DNA of 64,000 bases from Edolisoma coerulescens (Eukaryota; Chordata; Aves; Passeriformes; Campephagidae), in assembly GCA_013397115.1 (NCBI GenBank), contig VWZW01005505.1:1883880-1947879 (forward strand), given 5' to 3'. Numbering within the stretch: position 1 is the first letter of the stretch; each line of letters begins with the position of its first letter. Shown piece after piece: positions 23,936 to 36,184 of the stretch. The notes beneath the pieces are model-generated. The model did no database searches, was not told the origin of the DNA, and saw nothing but the letters and a program-made list of their open reading frames with translations. A program made the position numbers and the translations under genes.

Positions 23936-26900
23936 AATTTCTGCTCTGATCAGGGTACTTATTTTACTGTTCTATCTCTGCCCCCGCCGTGAACAGCCAT
24001 GACCTAAACCAGAGTTAGCGAGTGGTACGACCAAAATTTTCCAGACTTACTTTAAAATGCACTTATGAAGTAAGAATTTCTATGAAGTTGATAACATTTT
24101 GGATCAATTTTGTCTTGTGTGATAACTGAAAGAATGGTTTTGCATAGCTAATGTTTAATGTTTCTGACAGAAAAAATAGAAAATAAATGTGGTTTTTTTC
24201 TTTGCAACTACCTTCTTGTATTCAACTTTTTCCTCTTCAATCCTAAGGTTTGCTGAACCCTGTGGGGGCATTCTGTGTGTCTTTCCATGAAGATCTTTTT
24301 GACACAATTTTTCAAATATTCAGCCATACTGACTGCAGCTTTAAACCTCAGTTACCTGAATATAACTTCCTAACACTAGTGATGGCTGTCTCTGCCAGGC
24401 CACACTGATCTGTGCTAGGCATCCTAGTCTCTATCCAAACGCCACATGACAAATTTCATGAAATTTAGTGTACAGTAGGATTTTGAGAGAAGACAGAAGA
24501 TGCAGCTTACAGGAATCCTTTGGAAATTAGTGCAATGCCTTTTTTTCTATACAGGCATCAGCCATTTGAGTCAAGCTTCTAAAAGATTTTCTAGGATGGA
24601 AAGTCATAGTACTTTACTGAAATTAAAGTCAAGATAATTCCAAAATATGTGCATGGGTTTAGCTACATGAAACATGAGTTTTGTCAATTCTTGTAATGAG
24701 GTTTTTCATGTGACTGACCTTTGCACAAAGGCCTACAGGAATATCTGCGAAAACGAATAGAATTTAACACAGAATTTCACATTTTGTACATTTTTTTTAT
24801 TTTAAAAGTAAAATGAATTATTTATTACTTTTGAATACCCATTATAAAATTTTACAGTTTAACATATTTGCAGAAAGGCTGTCATTCCTCACTATGTATT
24901 TATGTCTTTTTGAGAAGAGAGAGGGCTTAGAATCTGACTAATTTTGGCTTTTCCTACCAGTCAGTTTTGGAGCCCTTATACTTCATATACTTTACTTATG
25001 TAAGAGGTGTGCAGGTTGCTTTTGGGGAAACAGTGATGGCAATTCTTGAACTAAAGTACTGTCCTAGCTTCTAAGGATGAAAAATTCTCTGGTGAATTTT
25101 ATACATGTTGTTTTCAAAATTCAGAATGAAGAAATTTAAATATAAAAAAAGTATCTAAGATAAATAGTATGAAAATCTGGCTAAAATTTATTTATACTGA
25201 TTATTATTATTATTACTAATACTATTATTCTTTTTTTAAAATCTTATCAATATTAGTAGAAACCTGTGTTGCTGTACTCTGTGTATCAAGACTCTTCAGT
25301 ACACAAACACTTTCAAAGGAGAGGAAAAGCTTAGGGTTTCTTCCTAAAGAATGGTAATTTTGCAGTGATACCACAGTGAAAGCAGCTCCTCTCCTGGAAT
25401 AGCTCCAGCCACATTGATTTCCAAGGATCTGATCGAGTATTCAGAAGTAGAATCAGTATAAGGCAGGGGGAAGGAAAACAGGATCAGGGAGTTGCACGAA
25501 AAAAAGGAGCTCAGACAGCAAAAGAAATAATCGAAAATCAAAATTACAAAGTATCTACCTGTGTCAAAAAAACCCTAGTCTGTTTCTAGGCTATGTTCCT
25601 AGTCAATGGCAAATTTCTCTTTGGCTTCAGGTTTCTGATTTGGGGATGAAATGTTTGTCCTAGTGATTTTAAATTATCTTTTATGGATTTTTTTTTTCCA
25701 CCTATACCTGAAATCCAGAGTAGGAGTTCTTACTTTTGTAAAGTAGCAAGGAATTCAGATCTTCTCTAGATATTGTCCAAATTGCTATGGTCTCTCATCT
25801 TACCTCTACCATGCCTCTTATTTGATTGGGAAAAAAAAAGACCTTGACTCTTGCCAGCAGTTGAAATAAATTATAATTTTTTAATTGCTTTTTACTCCAG
25901 CATGATTTCTATTTGGGTTTCAGCTGGATGGAATTAACTTAAGAATTAAATTCTTACTGCAAAAACTCGGTTTGTTTTGATTTAAGCCTCTCCCAGAGGC
26001 TTTCTGCTGTGAAAATGGAGCCTGACAACAATGAAAATCTTAGCTCATGCCAGAAATCTCCAGCTAGATCTCTGCCATGAATATGATATCCTGGAATACA
26101 TGATGCTAGACTAAGGCTAATTTTATTAGACTATTACACTTTCAGAAAGGCATAGCACTTCAGCTGAATTCGTATTTTCCAGTTTTATTTATGGGGAATT
26201 TGGAAAAAATATTTTTCCTTTTCAGGATTTTTTTCTCTTCCAAAAATTTAACAAAAGGACATTTTTGTTTCTAAGTGCATCAATATTTTTTTAATTACTA
26301 TTAATTTCAGACAAGAGTCCTGAAATTGAATCTTCCTGAGTGTGGGAGACACCTTTTGAATGTGCCAAGGAAAAGGCTGCTGCTTATGGTATGACTGGAT
26401 AGGTTAGTAAAGGAAAAAATAAGAAATTCATACATAAAAGAATAAAATCATGAAGGGAGAAGAAATAAGAGAGATCGCTAATTCTAATACAATTTATGAA
26501 TCATGGTCAATGCTACCCTAAGTTGAGTCACAAGAGTTTACACAAGACTTTGTGCTATTTAAAATGTACAGCCATTGACTTGCATATTCTCTACTTGAAA
26601 AATCACTGTATGGCAGAAAAACCTACATACTTTCTAGATCAAATAGAGGATTCATAAAAGCTGGCATTTTCTATGAGCTTTAGAAGATACCTTCAAAAGT
26701 CAAGGATGTGATCTTTTACCGTCTCTCTTCCTGAAGAATGTTTCAAATATAAATTGTGTAAGCCTTTTAACTGTACTTGTAATTCTGATTGAAATGGAAA
26801 TAAGTAGTTTTATTAGCTGGAGTTTAAAAACAACTTAACTACAAGAAAAGGGTTATTTATTCACACACATGACACAGAAAATGCTTTGGATTAAAGTACT

Positions 26901-27480
26901 TTTATTACAAAAGAGTTGGAAAGGTAAAATAAAATTAGGTTCAGCTAGATCATTTTAATGTTTGATTATAACCCACTGAACTGGGATAAAAATTTTTGTG
27001 CCAGAGCTGGTGATAATAGGGTTATATACCCTCTGTAAAATAAAATGTGAAATTTACATGCAAAGTGGTGTGTTCTTCTGCTGCACACGTATAGTTCCCA
27101 TTAGCATTAATGGGAAATATATGTGCCTATCAAGAAGAAAATATACCCCATTAAATTCCCAACCATCATGTCAGTTTCTGACGTCTTCTAATATGATCTA
27201 TGCTCATACAGCAAAAAAAATTAATAACTCAGCTCAGACATACTGGTTTTCATATTTAGATCTCAAAGGATTTTAGAAAGAATAAGTGCATGCAACTCGA
27301 AGATACCTGTGAGGAAACTGGAACTTCACTTATGCCTGTGGCAATGCCTGGCAGGCATACCCCAAAAATCCCTGCTACAGGTACTGAAAGCAAAAGAGCA
27401 CAGAAGTCAACACAGGTGAATATAGCACAACTCATCACAGATCAAGTATGTTATACACAAACTAGCCTCTCTTTAAAAAC
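23936..27480. other. Unique AT-rich sequence, no gene seen
   Basis: Holds a short (ATT)n-rich tract at 25200-25230 and several A or T runs. No coding similarity, RNA gene or mobile element is recognised. Confidence 0.55.
25200..25230. repeat. (ATT)n trinucleotide tract
   Basis: ATT units in tandem, becoming imperfect (ACTAATACT) before a final ATTATT. A simple repeat with no other visible role. Confidence 0.85.
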
Positions 27481-28115
27481 CCCCGATGGGTTTGGCCTGG
27501 CTAAGTTCCAAATGCCCATCCAGCTTCTCACATTCCTCCTTCACGGGATGGTGCAGGGGGTGGAGGTGAATAGGAATAGACAACTTATTGATTCAGATAA
27601 AGACAGGGAAATTGCTTATAAATTAGTGCAACAGGCAAAATAGACTAATTTGGGTAAAAATTAATTTAATTTATTGGCAATTAAGATAGATGTGGGTGGT
27701 GAAAAACAAAGACACCCATTAAAACAACACCTTTCCTCTCCACTTCCTCAAGCCCAACTTCACACTTTTATTCCTGACTTTTCCCCGCTGCCTCAAGTGA
27801 CACAGAGGGGATAGAGGGTGGAGGGGGCTACAGTTTCTCTCTGCAGATCCTTTCTCTGCATGGTTTTCCCCTGCTCCAGCGTGGGCTCTCCATGGGCTGA
27901 CGTTCCTTAAGGAAATACCCTCCTGCTCCATCATGAGATCCTCCACAGGCTGCAGCAGAGATACCTGCTGTGGCACCTAAGTGCCTCCTTTGCCTTTGCC
28001 TCCTTCTCCTGCTCCTCCTGCTGCAATGGGTCTGTTGGCACTGCCGCCAGCCTTTTCCCACAGAGGCCACTTCTGCAGCCCTTCTGCTGCCAACACCTTG
28101 GACATTTAAAGCCAA
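27481..28115 (-). mobile_element. ERVL-type avian LTR, probably solo
   Basis: Reads as a bird LTR on the minus strand. At the high end GCCAACACCTTGG and CACAGAGGCCACTTCTGCAG correspond to the LTR start. A degenerate internal module occurs twice about 52 bases apart, at 27871 (CTGCTCCAGCGTGGGCTCTC) and 27923 (CTGCTCCATCATGAGATCC). An AATAAA in sense lies at 27670-27675. The low end (CCCCGATGGGTTTGGCCTGG, then AATGCCCATCCAGCTTCTC) corresponds to the GGGCACCTGG...CAGCCAGGGTCAACCCA-type 3' terminus also seen in the 52.6 kb LTR. No retroviral genes adjoin it. Overlapping frames here (27719-28296) arise from its GC-rich composition and are not genes. The subfamily name is uncertain. Confidence 0.82.
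27670..27675 (-). promoter_or_regulatory. LTR polyadenylation signal (AATAAA)
   Basis: TTTATT on plus gives AATAAA in the LTR sense direction. It sits just upstream of a GTCTATTTTGCC-like segment, as in related bird LTRs. Confidence 0.55.
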
Positions 28116-31100
28116 AACAGAAGCAAAGCACATAGATCAGGATTTCTGCATTGTGCCAGGTAGATATATTCTTTAAAGCATCTGGACTTACTTCAGGCTG
28201 GACCCACTTTCTGGCTAAGGCTGAAGTTCTCAACTTCAAAAATGTTATAGGTATCTGGGCAAAGACACCCTCCGTGAGGCTGAAAATGCCATGCATGGTT
28301 TATGCCCACAGGTTTCCAGTCCTTTGCTCCAACTGACTCACAAAGTAATCTGTTCTCAAGGTATGCAGTTCTCACCAGTAAATTTAATTTTTCACTGCTT
28401 AAAAACAGACCATTTCCAATGTGAATATGTCTTGTGTAAAGGACTGTGGCACTGAAGTCTTATCCTGAAGTAATGTAATTGCAACTGGATGAGCTGACTG
28501 CTATTAAAGTATATAAGGTGTAGTAAATAGGCATTCTGGTTAATAGCACTGACAATGAAGAGAAAGGATATCTAGATGAGAGATGGACTAAGTAGTTAGG
28601 CAGGAAACATGGAAAATGAAATGGGTTGCTGTGATTTTTTCAGACATGACAGAAAATATTATGTCATTTGTGCTATTAAATATAAGAAGGCAATCTATAA
28701 ACACATATCTGCAGAATATCAAAACAAAAATAACAGATGATTCAGAAAAGTCTGTTCATTCCACAGTCTTTAAGTGTTCCTTTGAGTGGAATCCTATGAG
28801 TCTAATTCTGACTCTACTGTGAAATATAGAAAAAGTGAGAAGCAAACATTTGCTTCATAGATTCTGTTTTATATTAATATACCTGCAGATTATTTGAAAT
28901 AGTCCAAACTAAAGAGGAAAAATCACTAAACCGTGATTTCAAGTCTTGTATTATGTTTGTATTTTTCTCTTTTCTTTGCCCTACCTTTTTCACGTTTCAT
29001 AGATATTTACATTTTATCATTTATAACAGAATAGAATGCAAATGTCTTAGGGCAAGAATCTATGAACTAGGCAATGTCCCAAGAATAGGGAGTTATTTCC
29101 TTTCTTCACCATCTTAGCCTTCAAGGAATTGATTTTAGGGGCATGACAAAAATAGCTCAGGAAATAGGTCCAGGCTGTGATGTAACACAGCAGTTCTGTG
29201 ATTTCAGCAGAGATACGCCAGTTCACACCTGCCAGGAAATCTGGCCTTCACCCCTGAAGTGGCAATTACAGGATGTATATCGCTTCATGATGAGATTTAT
29301 ATTATCAAGCACATTCTGTGGAGTTTTCCTTGCTAGCTTCAGGGGAATAGATATTTACAGATGAGTCATTGACATGTCTTGAGCTATCACAGAATCTCCA
29401 GAGAATCATCAACCTTTTCTTCACAGAAGAAAAGGTAAGAGAAGTCACATTTTCAGCTCTAAAATGTCACTGGTTTATTGGAGATCATGTCCTCTACTCC
29501 CCTTTCAGCCCTTTGATTAATATATTTTGATAATACTTTCGTTTTTATATATCAAACTTCCATTCCAAATTGTTTAGGTGACTATGATATGATTCATAAT
29601 TATTTTCCTTTTAAAAAAGGACAAAAATGGATTATGTAAAATTCTGCAAAACACCACAAAGACAGATTGAAAGAATACCATGAAGTCAACAAAGACAGAA
29701 GTGAAAGGTTGTTGGAAATGTTAAAAGTCCTCATTCAAATGTCTCCTAGTATTGAAATAATAGTCTTTTCTTATTTTTATATCTGTTTTCTGTGTAAAGG
29801 TCTTCATAACCTTTTTCTCCTTCGTAGTTCCACATTATTAAATCCCCTACTGAAAAAACTACAGCCAAAAGTGTCAATGAATATATGTATCCTTTGGCAA
29901 ATTCCAAAGTACATCTGAATTATGTCCTTCAGGTTTTTAAGTCTGTAACAGTGGATTTGGCTATAAAATGCAATGGTTTTTGGGTGCAGCTATTGTTTAA
30001 GCAGCATATGTGCCAGAAAAAAATTATGAATCCTCTACTATATGTTGAAGTACATGCTCTTCTTTCCTTCATAATGCATAACTTTAAATATAGTTTAAGC
30101 AGTGTGTTCCCAAATTTTTCTTAAAGCCGTATGAAATAAATGGCAATTGTATATTATTTTTACCCAAACATACTTATTTTCCCAAATAACTGACAAAAAA
30201 GAACTATTGAAACAGGAAAAAGCTGCTAAAAGTCTCAAAGCAATTGTTGTTTGCCTGTAAAATGGAATTTTAGAGAGACTAATGGGTCACATAAGCAATA
30301 TTATTCTACTTATGACAGAGAAAGTAAAACAAAACTGAATGTGAAACAAGTCCTTAGGTGGCTAAAAGCATCTTGATTCATAATTTGAAGTATTGTGAGC
30401 ACAGGTCAGATTTGAGCCTGATCCAACCTGTCACTTGACTATAACTTCTCACTTTTTATCCGCTATGAGGCTCTAATTTTCCTTGATAAAAACTAAAATA
30501 ATTTTCCAGAATACTGAAAAAAAGAATAACAAAAATGAAAACTTTGCAATTTGTCGTATTAATGAATGGAGTATAATTAATAGCAAGAAAGGAGACAGTA
30601 CAATAGCTCAATTCATCACAGTATCAGTAAGTCCATTTAGTGAAGTAGAATAGAAGTGAAATTACAGGCTTCAGAAAGATGTGAATTCATATGACCATCA
30701 TGAAAGTCTAATATTTGTATGAATAAAAATAATAACTGTTCTGGATAATGGAAGGAACAAGTAGGTATACATGCAGGCTTAACATATAGAGCAAAATTAT
30801 GGAAAAATATGCCAATTAGAAGTTCCACACTTAGATATGCTTTTAAAGGTATACCAAGCGAAATTAACCTTAGAGTGTTACAAAATGTCTCACAAGCTTT
30901 GCAATTATTACTAAAATACAGGTAACATGCTGTCCATTAGGAAACTGGAAAATATATTTTAAACTCTGTCTCTTCTGGACTGATGTTCTTGCCCTCATTG
31001 ATGTGTAGTCTCTTGAATTACCTACCTAAGCATTTTCTGACAAAAAGAAAATGCACAGGAAAGGGAGAATGAGGACTAAAAGAAAAGAGAACATTATTTC

Positions 31101-33318
31101 CTTTAAAATCTACCCTTTCCTTTTATTTTTATCTGAAACTGTAGCAGTTAAAAGAGTTGCTGAGAGATAAGAGATGGAATTAATTTCTCTTCTACATGAA
31201 AGATTGTATCTGGTACCTCCTGCAAGTGCCCTCTCATCCAGGGCTGAGCTAGGAGGAAAGATATTTCTAAAACTTTTTTCAAGGCTTTTCCATTTTGCGC
31301 AACATAAAGCAGAAGATTAATCTGACCAAACCAGAGCAAATGACCAGAATTCCCCTGTCCTGTGACTGCTGTCTACGAGAATGGACATGAAATTTAAAAT
31401 TCTGCTCCAGGAAGAGGTTTGTGGTTTTAAAGTAGTTTTTACAGTGAATATTTGCATACTTGCCCAGCAAGGACTGTCATCATGATCTTGACTATCACAG
31501 GTGATTTTGGAAAATGTGAGCCTACAAAATCCTGGCTGTATTCATTATCTCTGTCTTTTCCTTGATGAAAAACTTTGCTATTTTTTCACATGCTTCTAGG
31601 ATTAGATGAAACTCAGCAGAATTTTGATTTGTACTGAGTTACCTATGAGGAGGAGAGATTAAGCAGCATTTTGACACCTGTATCTTTCTGTAGATTTAAA
31701 TTGTACTTAGTATTCTGTGGCAAATGATAACTATAAAATTATGATTTCATGTGGTGCAAGATGAAATCCTTACTCTTACTCCAGTAATTGTCAAAATAAA
31801 GGATTCAAGTTATGCCATTTAGCATTTTAATTGCAGGCTTTGTTCTTATAGTGGATTAATTTTATGCCATATTATGTTCTTGTAATAATTTTCCCATGAA
31901 ATGAAGTATTGGGGAATGGAAAATATATCGTCTTATGTACAATATTCCATGAATTAGAATAATGTACTCCAGTATCTTGACCTTTTCTATATTCTGTAAT
32001 TTGACTGAATGGTCATTGCACTTTTCCCTCATTAACAAACTGAATAACCAATTGCTGAATTGATGACATGGGCATGAAGTCATGAAACAGAATAATGAAA
32101 TAGTCACAGCAGCATAGTATATAGATGACTATGTCTAAGAGAACACATGAGCCACTAAATCTCAGAATCAGTGAGAGGGACTGGAATAAGAGCAGAAACT
32201 GCACAAGAAAGAAAACCTTTTCATGACAATAGAGCAAGCTTAGCCTATTCTTATAAAGCCCTTGTAAAATTCTATTGCCATATAAAACTTCAGAGCAAGT
32301 AAAATATTAAGGTTTAATTTAAACAATAAATACATCACTAGACTAGATAAGGCTTAAAGTTTCTTTAACAAAGAACTTAATATAAAATATTTATAAGCGG
32401 ATTTAAGGTCTAATGAACTGACAGTCATCAGATACACACAGTAGTACAATGATGGAAGTATTACAAATTAGCCATAGAAGACAATTGTCTAGGTCTACCC
32501 TTTCAACCAGACTATACCCACAAGGACAGCACTTCCCCAATACTCTGTTAGTATCATGAAAGCATAATGCACATACTAGAATTGAGACAATTAGGTCATA
32601 AGAAGATTGAAGGGATGTTATAGTTGTATACTATAGAGCAGAGAGCATTGCTCTCCTGCTGGATTCAGTTTGTAGTTGATTGCGGTAAGCATTGCTTATC
32701 TGGTTATACTCAGCTTTAAAAATACTTACAGTAATTTTGTACCCCTGATTTCCATACATAGTCTTCTCCAGCATCTAGTAGGGAGTTCTCTTGATCGTGA
32801 TCGTCTTCCTTACTAAAGCCATGAGATTCATAAAGAGGGGTAGTATGCAAGCTTGTGATAACCTTTTATCGACTTTCTAGCCAGTGTTGTTGTTCTGGTT
32901 CACCAGGAGGAGGAATAAAATACCTTTAGTTCAGGATGAAAAGGAAGTACTGCAAATTTGCAACTAAATATGAACCCTTGCTTCAATAATGTTATTTTTA
33001 ACTACTGTTTTTCACCAGTGCAGCTGGAATTAGCTCCATGGATTTGCACAGGGTTACCTTAAGCTTGTATTATCATAGTTCCTCCTCACACCTGGAAGAA
33101 AGATTGTTTGCGATTATTTACAGTCCTAGGTAACAGCTAGATAATTTTTACAGTTAGGTAATACTGCAAATGTATTTCCAGATTGCTATCATCAGAATTC
33201 TCAGTAGAGTGAAATAGAACAAGAAATTTTACACTTTCTCATAGTTTACATAAAATAGCTGAAAATTCATTTTGTAGGTTTCATCATTCATTTTGATGTC
33301 CTTTCCTTTTTTCCCAAG
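28116..33318. other. Unique AT-rich sequence, no gene seen
   Basis: No mobile element, RNA gene or coding similarity is recognised. The sequence around 29143-29460 is less AT-rich and contains a splice-like AGAAAAG/GTAAGAG, but no convincing exon. Confidence 0.5.
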
Positions 33319-33761
33319 AAAGAAGCATATTTAAAATTTCCAGAACAGCCTCAGAGGTAAGTGGTATCCAAATATTTTTCTGTAAAAATAAAATATGTAC
33401 AGTGTCAGTAGTATTTGGCTGTGGATTGATGATGTATTGCACAAGGATATAGAGACATCATTACTATAAAACTTGTAACATTATAGCTTAGGCTATATTT
33501 AACCTTTAATACAAATCATTTTTATTTGCCCCGTTTGGAATTCAAAGCATTTTTTTTTTATGTTTAGTTTGTTTGTGGGTTTTTTTCCTATGTTTTCCTA
33601 TACTGTGGCTGCCACAATTTTTTTCTTTTAATAGAACTAGAATCGTGGACTTGATTGCAAACAACAAGAGTGATATAAAGAACTCCAAAAGCACCAGCTT
33701 AAGTGGAAAAGATTTCAGTGTGAATGAGTCGGAAATTGGGCTTTCAAATAGGAACTGGTGA
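33319..33761 (+). other. Candidate pair of spliced exons (weak)
   Basis: A 38-nt open segment (33319-33356) follows a pyrimidine-rich acceptor (CTTTCCTTTTTTCCCAAG) and ends at a strong donor (CAGAG/GTAAGT). It would encode KEAYLKFPEQPQ plus two bases of the next codon. A second segment follows at 33635-33761, after TTTTTTTCTTTTAATAG. In the phase left by the first it gives R-TRIVDLIANN..., then a Ser/Asn/Lys-rich stretch ending IGLSNRNW and a TGA. The intervening intron would be 278 bases, and an AATAAA lies at 34619-34624. I recognise no protein family, and AT-rich DNA readily yields K/N/S-rich open frames. This is a hypothesis to test, not an annotated gene. Confidence 0.18.
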
Positions 33762-34640
33762 AAATATATTTTGCATTGGAACAGTCATTCAAATCAATCT
33801 TGAGAAAAGGCTAAGTCTGTAATTTAAACTCACGAAGTCTCCCAGAAAACAGACTGGCACAAATACCCTGAAATTCCTACCTCTGATTTTTCCCTGTACT
33901 TCCTTGATATGTCTCTCCCCTCCACTCAGGTCCCATACCATTATTAGTCACCAATTTCTTTCATGTCTATTATATGTAATCATTGGAGAGAATTTGCCAT
34001 CTGACAATATTTTCTAAGTAATCAAAATGCATGGTGGTTTTCTGTTTTGTGTGATTAGTTGCTTGATCTTCCTTCCAAAAAAGGATCCAAAAAAACATTC
34101 CAAAAAACAAAAGGATCGCTGTAGACACCTAGGATTAACATTTACTTAAATGTCCTTCCAGTAGCAAAGGTAACATTTGGTCTTGGGAATCCACCCTTTA
34201 CAAAGGCGCTGCCTACCAGTACAATGACTTTATCTAGAGGTATTCCTCTGATCCTTATCTGACTCCAGAGGCAGTGGGATTTGGTGGTTGGGCAGAGACC
34301 CAGGCAGCAGATCCTCCAGCCAAAATTTGTGTACTCTGAGAAGCAGACCTCTTGGCTCTGAGTGATAATTGAGTCAGAACTGCAGCAAATTAGGCAAAGA
34401 CCTTGAAGAATGAAGCCATTAAAAGCCTCACAACAGCTGAAAAGGTAATAAAAGGAAGGCAATTTAGCAATAGGTGCTAGAGAAAGGGAAGACAGGGAGC
34501 TATTTCGAACAATAGGTGGCTGGCTTTGAAGCTTTGATGTTTCAACAATTTTCAGTTAATTCAGGGCTGAGGAGGTTAACTATGAAATTCTATTACTGAT
34601 ATTTGAAGAGTCCTACTCCAAATAAAAATTAAAATTTAGG
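33762..34640. other. Unique sequence, no gene seen
   Basis: Unrecognised sequence between the candidate exon and the pyrimidine microsatellite. If the candidate exon were real, this would be its 3' UTR, with AATAAA at 34619-34624. Confidence 0.4.
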
Positions 34641-34687
34641 TCTTTCTTTCTTTCTTTCTTTTTCTTTCTTTCTCTCTTTCTCNCTTT
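34641..34687. repeat. (TTTC)n microsatellite with an ambiguous base
   Basis: TCTTTC tetranucleotide array with interruptions, passing into CTCTCTTTCTC. It contains an N at 34683, the only ambiguous base I noticed. The base was left uncalled inside a simple repeat, so the array length here may also be unreliable. Confidence 0.93.
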
Positions 34688-36065
34688 GAAGAGCAAACAA
34701 GAACTTGAGGAGTTTGCAAGACTACCTAAGCTTGAATAAGACAATTTAAAGGGCATGGAACTGCTGCCAAAGTCATTGTGCTAATTATTATTAGCTGAGC
34801 ATAGAAGTCACTAGAGGAAGCTGAACAGAGTGGTTAGTGTCATGCCTGGAGAGGTATTAGAGAACTCAAAATATCCCCTGCAGAGAGGTGTGTGTTCAGG
34901 TCCTCTACAGGAAGGATTAGTGAGCCTTCTGCAGGCAGAGTTCCTCCAAAATTGGTGGACAGAAAAGCTGCAGACTGTGAAAGGTCTCCCAGCCAGCATA
35001 TGAACTACTGAGTGGAGGCTGATCTCATACATTGCCAGAAGTCTCAAACCATGAAGCATAGAATAAAGTAGGTGCCAGTGTCGGAAAAAGAACCAAACCC
35101 TTCAACACCCCTGTATTAATAAATCAGATTAAAAGCTGGAACACATAATGTCCAGCAACACAATAATTTCTCTTAAAACTTCTCTTAACACAGCTGCTTT
35201 CTCGGTTAATGTGGATCACAGCCCTGTGACAAACTGGGTAATTCAGACTGGTCCTAATTTGCAGAAATGGGGAAAGAACTATAATGGATTGTGCAGCTAA
35301 AACCAAGAGATGATTCACATATGGCATAAAAATGGAACATCATCAGCCCAGTGGAGTTCTCCATAGCAGCACTGGTGAGCAATGCTAAAATACCGTGTCA
35401 ATCAAGGGGTAGGGTACAAAACCCACGAATTAACATTAATTAATGTCATGCTGCTCCACCAGCTACCAAGACACCCAAATTGGTAATATTAATACTTGAA
35501 GGAGACACAAATAATAAAAGGTAAATAGATGAAGTGTGACCTTTCAAATGATGCATTTCTTACTTCCTAAGGAGCTCTACCTTGTAAATGTATAGATCAA
35601 GCATGGAGGACCAGAACTAAGCATTTTTTGTCTCAAATATTCTGACTATTATGACAAGAAAGATGTGATTGGAAGATAAGGTCATGTGGAGGTGGGGCAG
35701 TGCTGTTCTCAGCCAACTTCCTGCTCCGCTGTGAGACTCATGCTCAGTCCCCCCCTCCTCAACTCACTTCCTGGCGGAGGGCTCCAAGGGCTTGTAGTGC
35801 ATGTGTGAACACAACAGTGAGAAAAATCTAGTTTACATAACAGGTGTGCTCCAGGTTAACTATAAAAGGAAGCCAATCTGTCCCTGTCCACCACCAGTCT
35901 GGATTTGATTTAAGTTTTTTCTCTCGACTGCTAACCTTCATATAGTACCAATACTAAAATACTCACCTCTTTCATATAGGATGTATCTAAATGACCTTGA
36001 CTTACAAGAGCTAGCACCCACAAGTCGAGTATCTGCCCTCTACCTTCCATTTGTCCTTCATTTCC
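34688..36065. other. Unique sequence with a promoter-like patch
   Basis: Mostly unrecognised. Between about 35690 and 35800 the sequence becomes GC-richer, with two ACTTCCTG motifs (35716-35723 and 35766-35773), and a TATAAAAG follows at 35861-35868. See findings. No adjoining open frame is recognised. Confidence 0.45.
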
Positions 36066-36184
36066 AGTAAGATTGTAACTGCTCTGAAGTGAGGATTATT
36101 TTCTACTATATAATCTAAACTAGCAAAAGGGACCTTAATCTCAAAGGTGGCCCCAAAATACCACAGTAATGTAAACAATTATAG
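36066..36184 (+). mobile_element. Old L2/MIR-like retroposon tail
   Basis: Second copy of the tail type seen at 15531-15644. GTAAGATTGTAACTGCTCTG leads into GAAGTGAGGATTATTTTCTACT. Then come AGGGACCTTAATCTCAAAGG, TGGCCCC, and ACCACAGTAATGTAAACAAT. Landmarks correspond in order to gattgtaagctcttcggggcaggga, gtcttttact, a gggtcctgatctcggttggggcc block and a taccgtaatacaaataat end. Highly diverged, no head recognisable. Confidence 0.55.

Noticed and set aside
27719..28296. Several overlapping open frames, including an Arg/Gln-rich one
   Set aside because: They fall largely within the GC-rich ERVL-type LTR and are by-products of its composition.
29385..29440. CR1 tail suggested by ATCACAGAATCTCC
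   Set aside because: Only one octamer-like word is present and the following GGTTGGAAGG-type block is absent.
33005..33060. A second copy of the palindromic repeat (CACCAGTGCAGCTGGAATTAG...)
   Set aside because: Only scattered words match the 12.8 kb element and there are no paired arms, so the resemblance is too weak.
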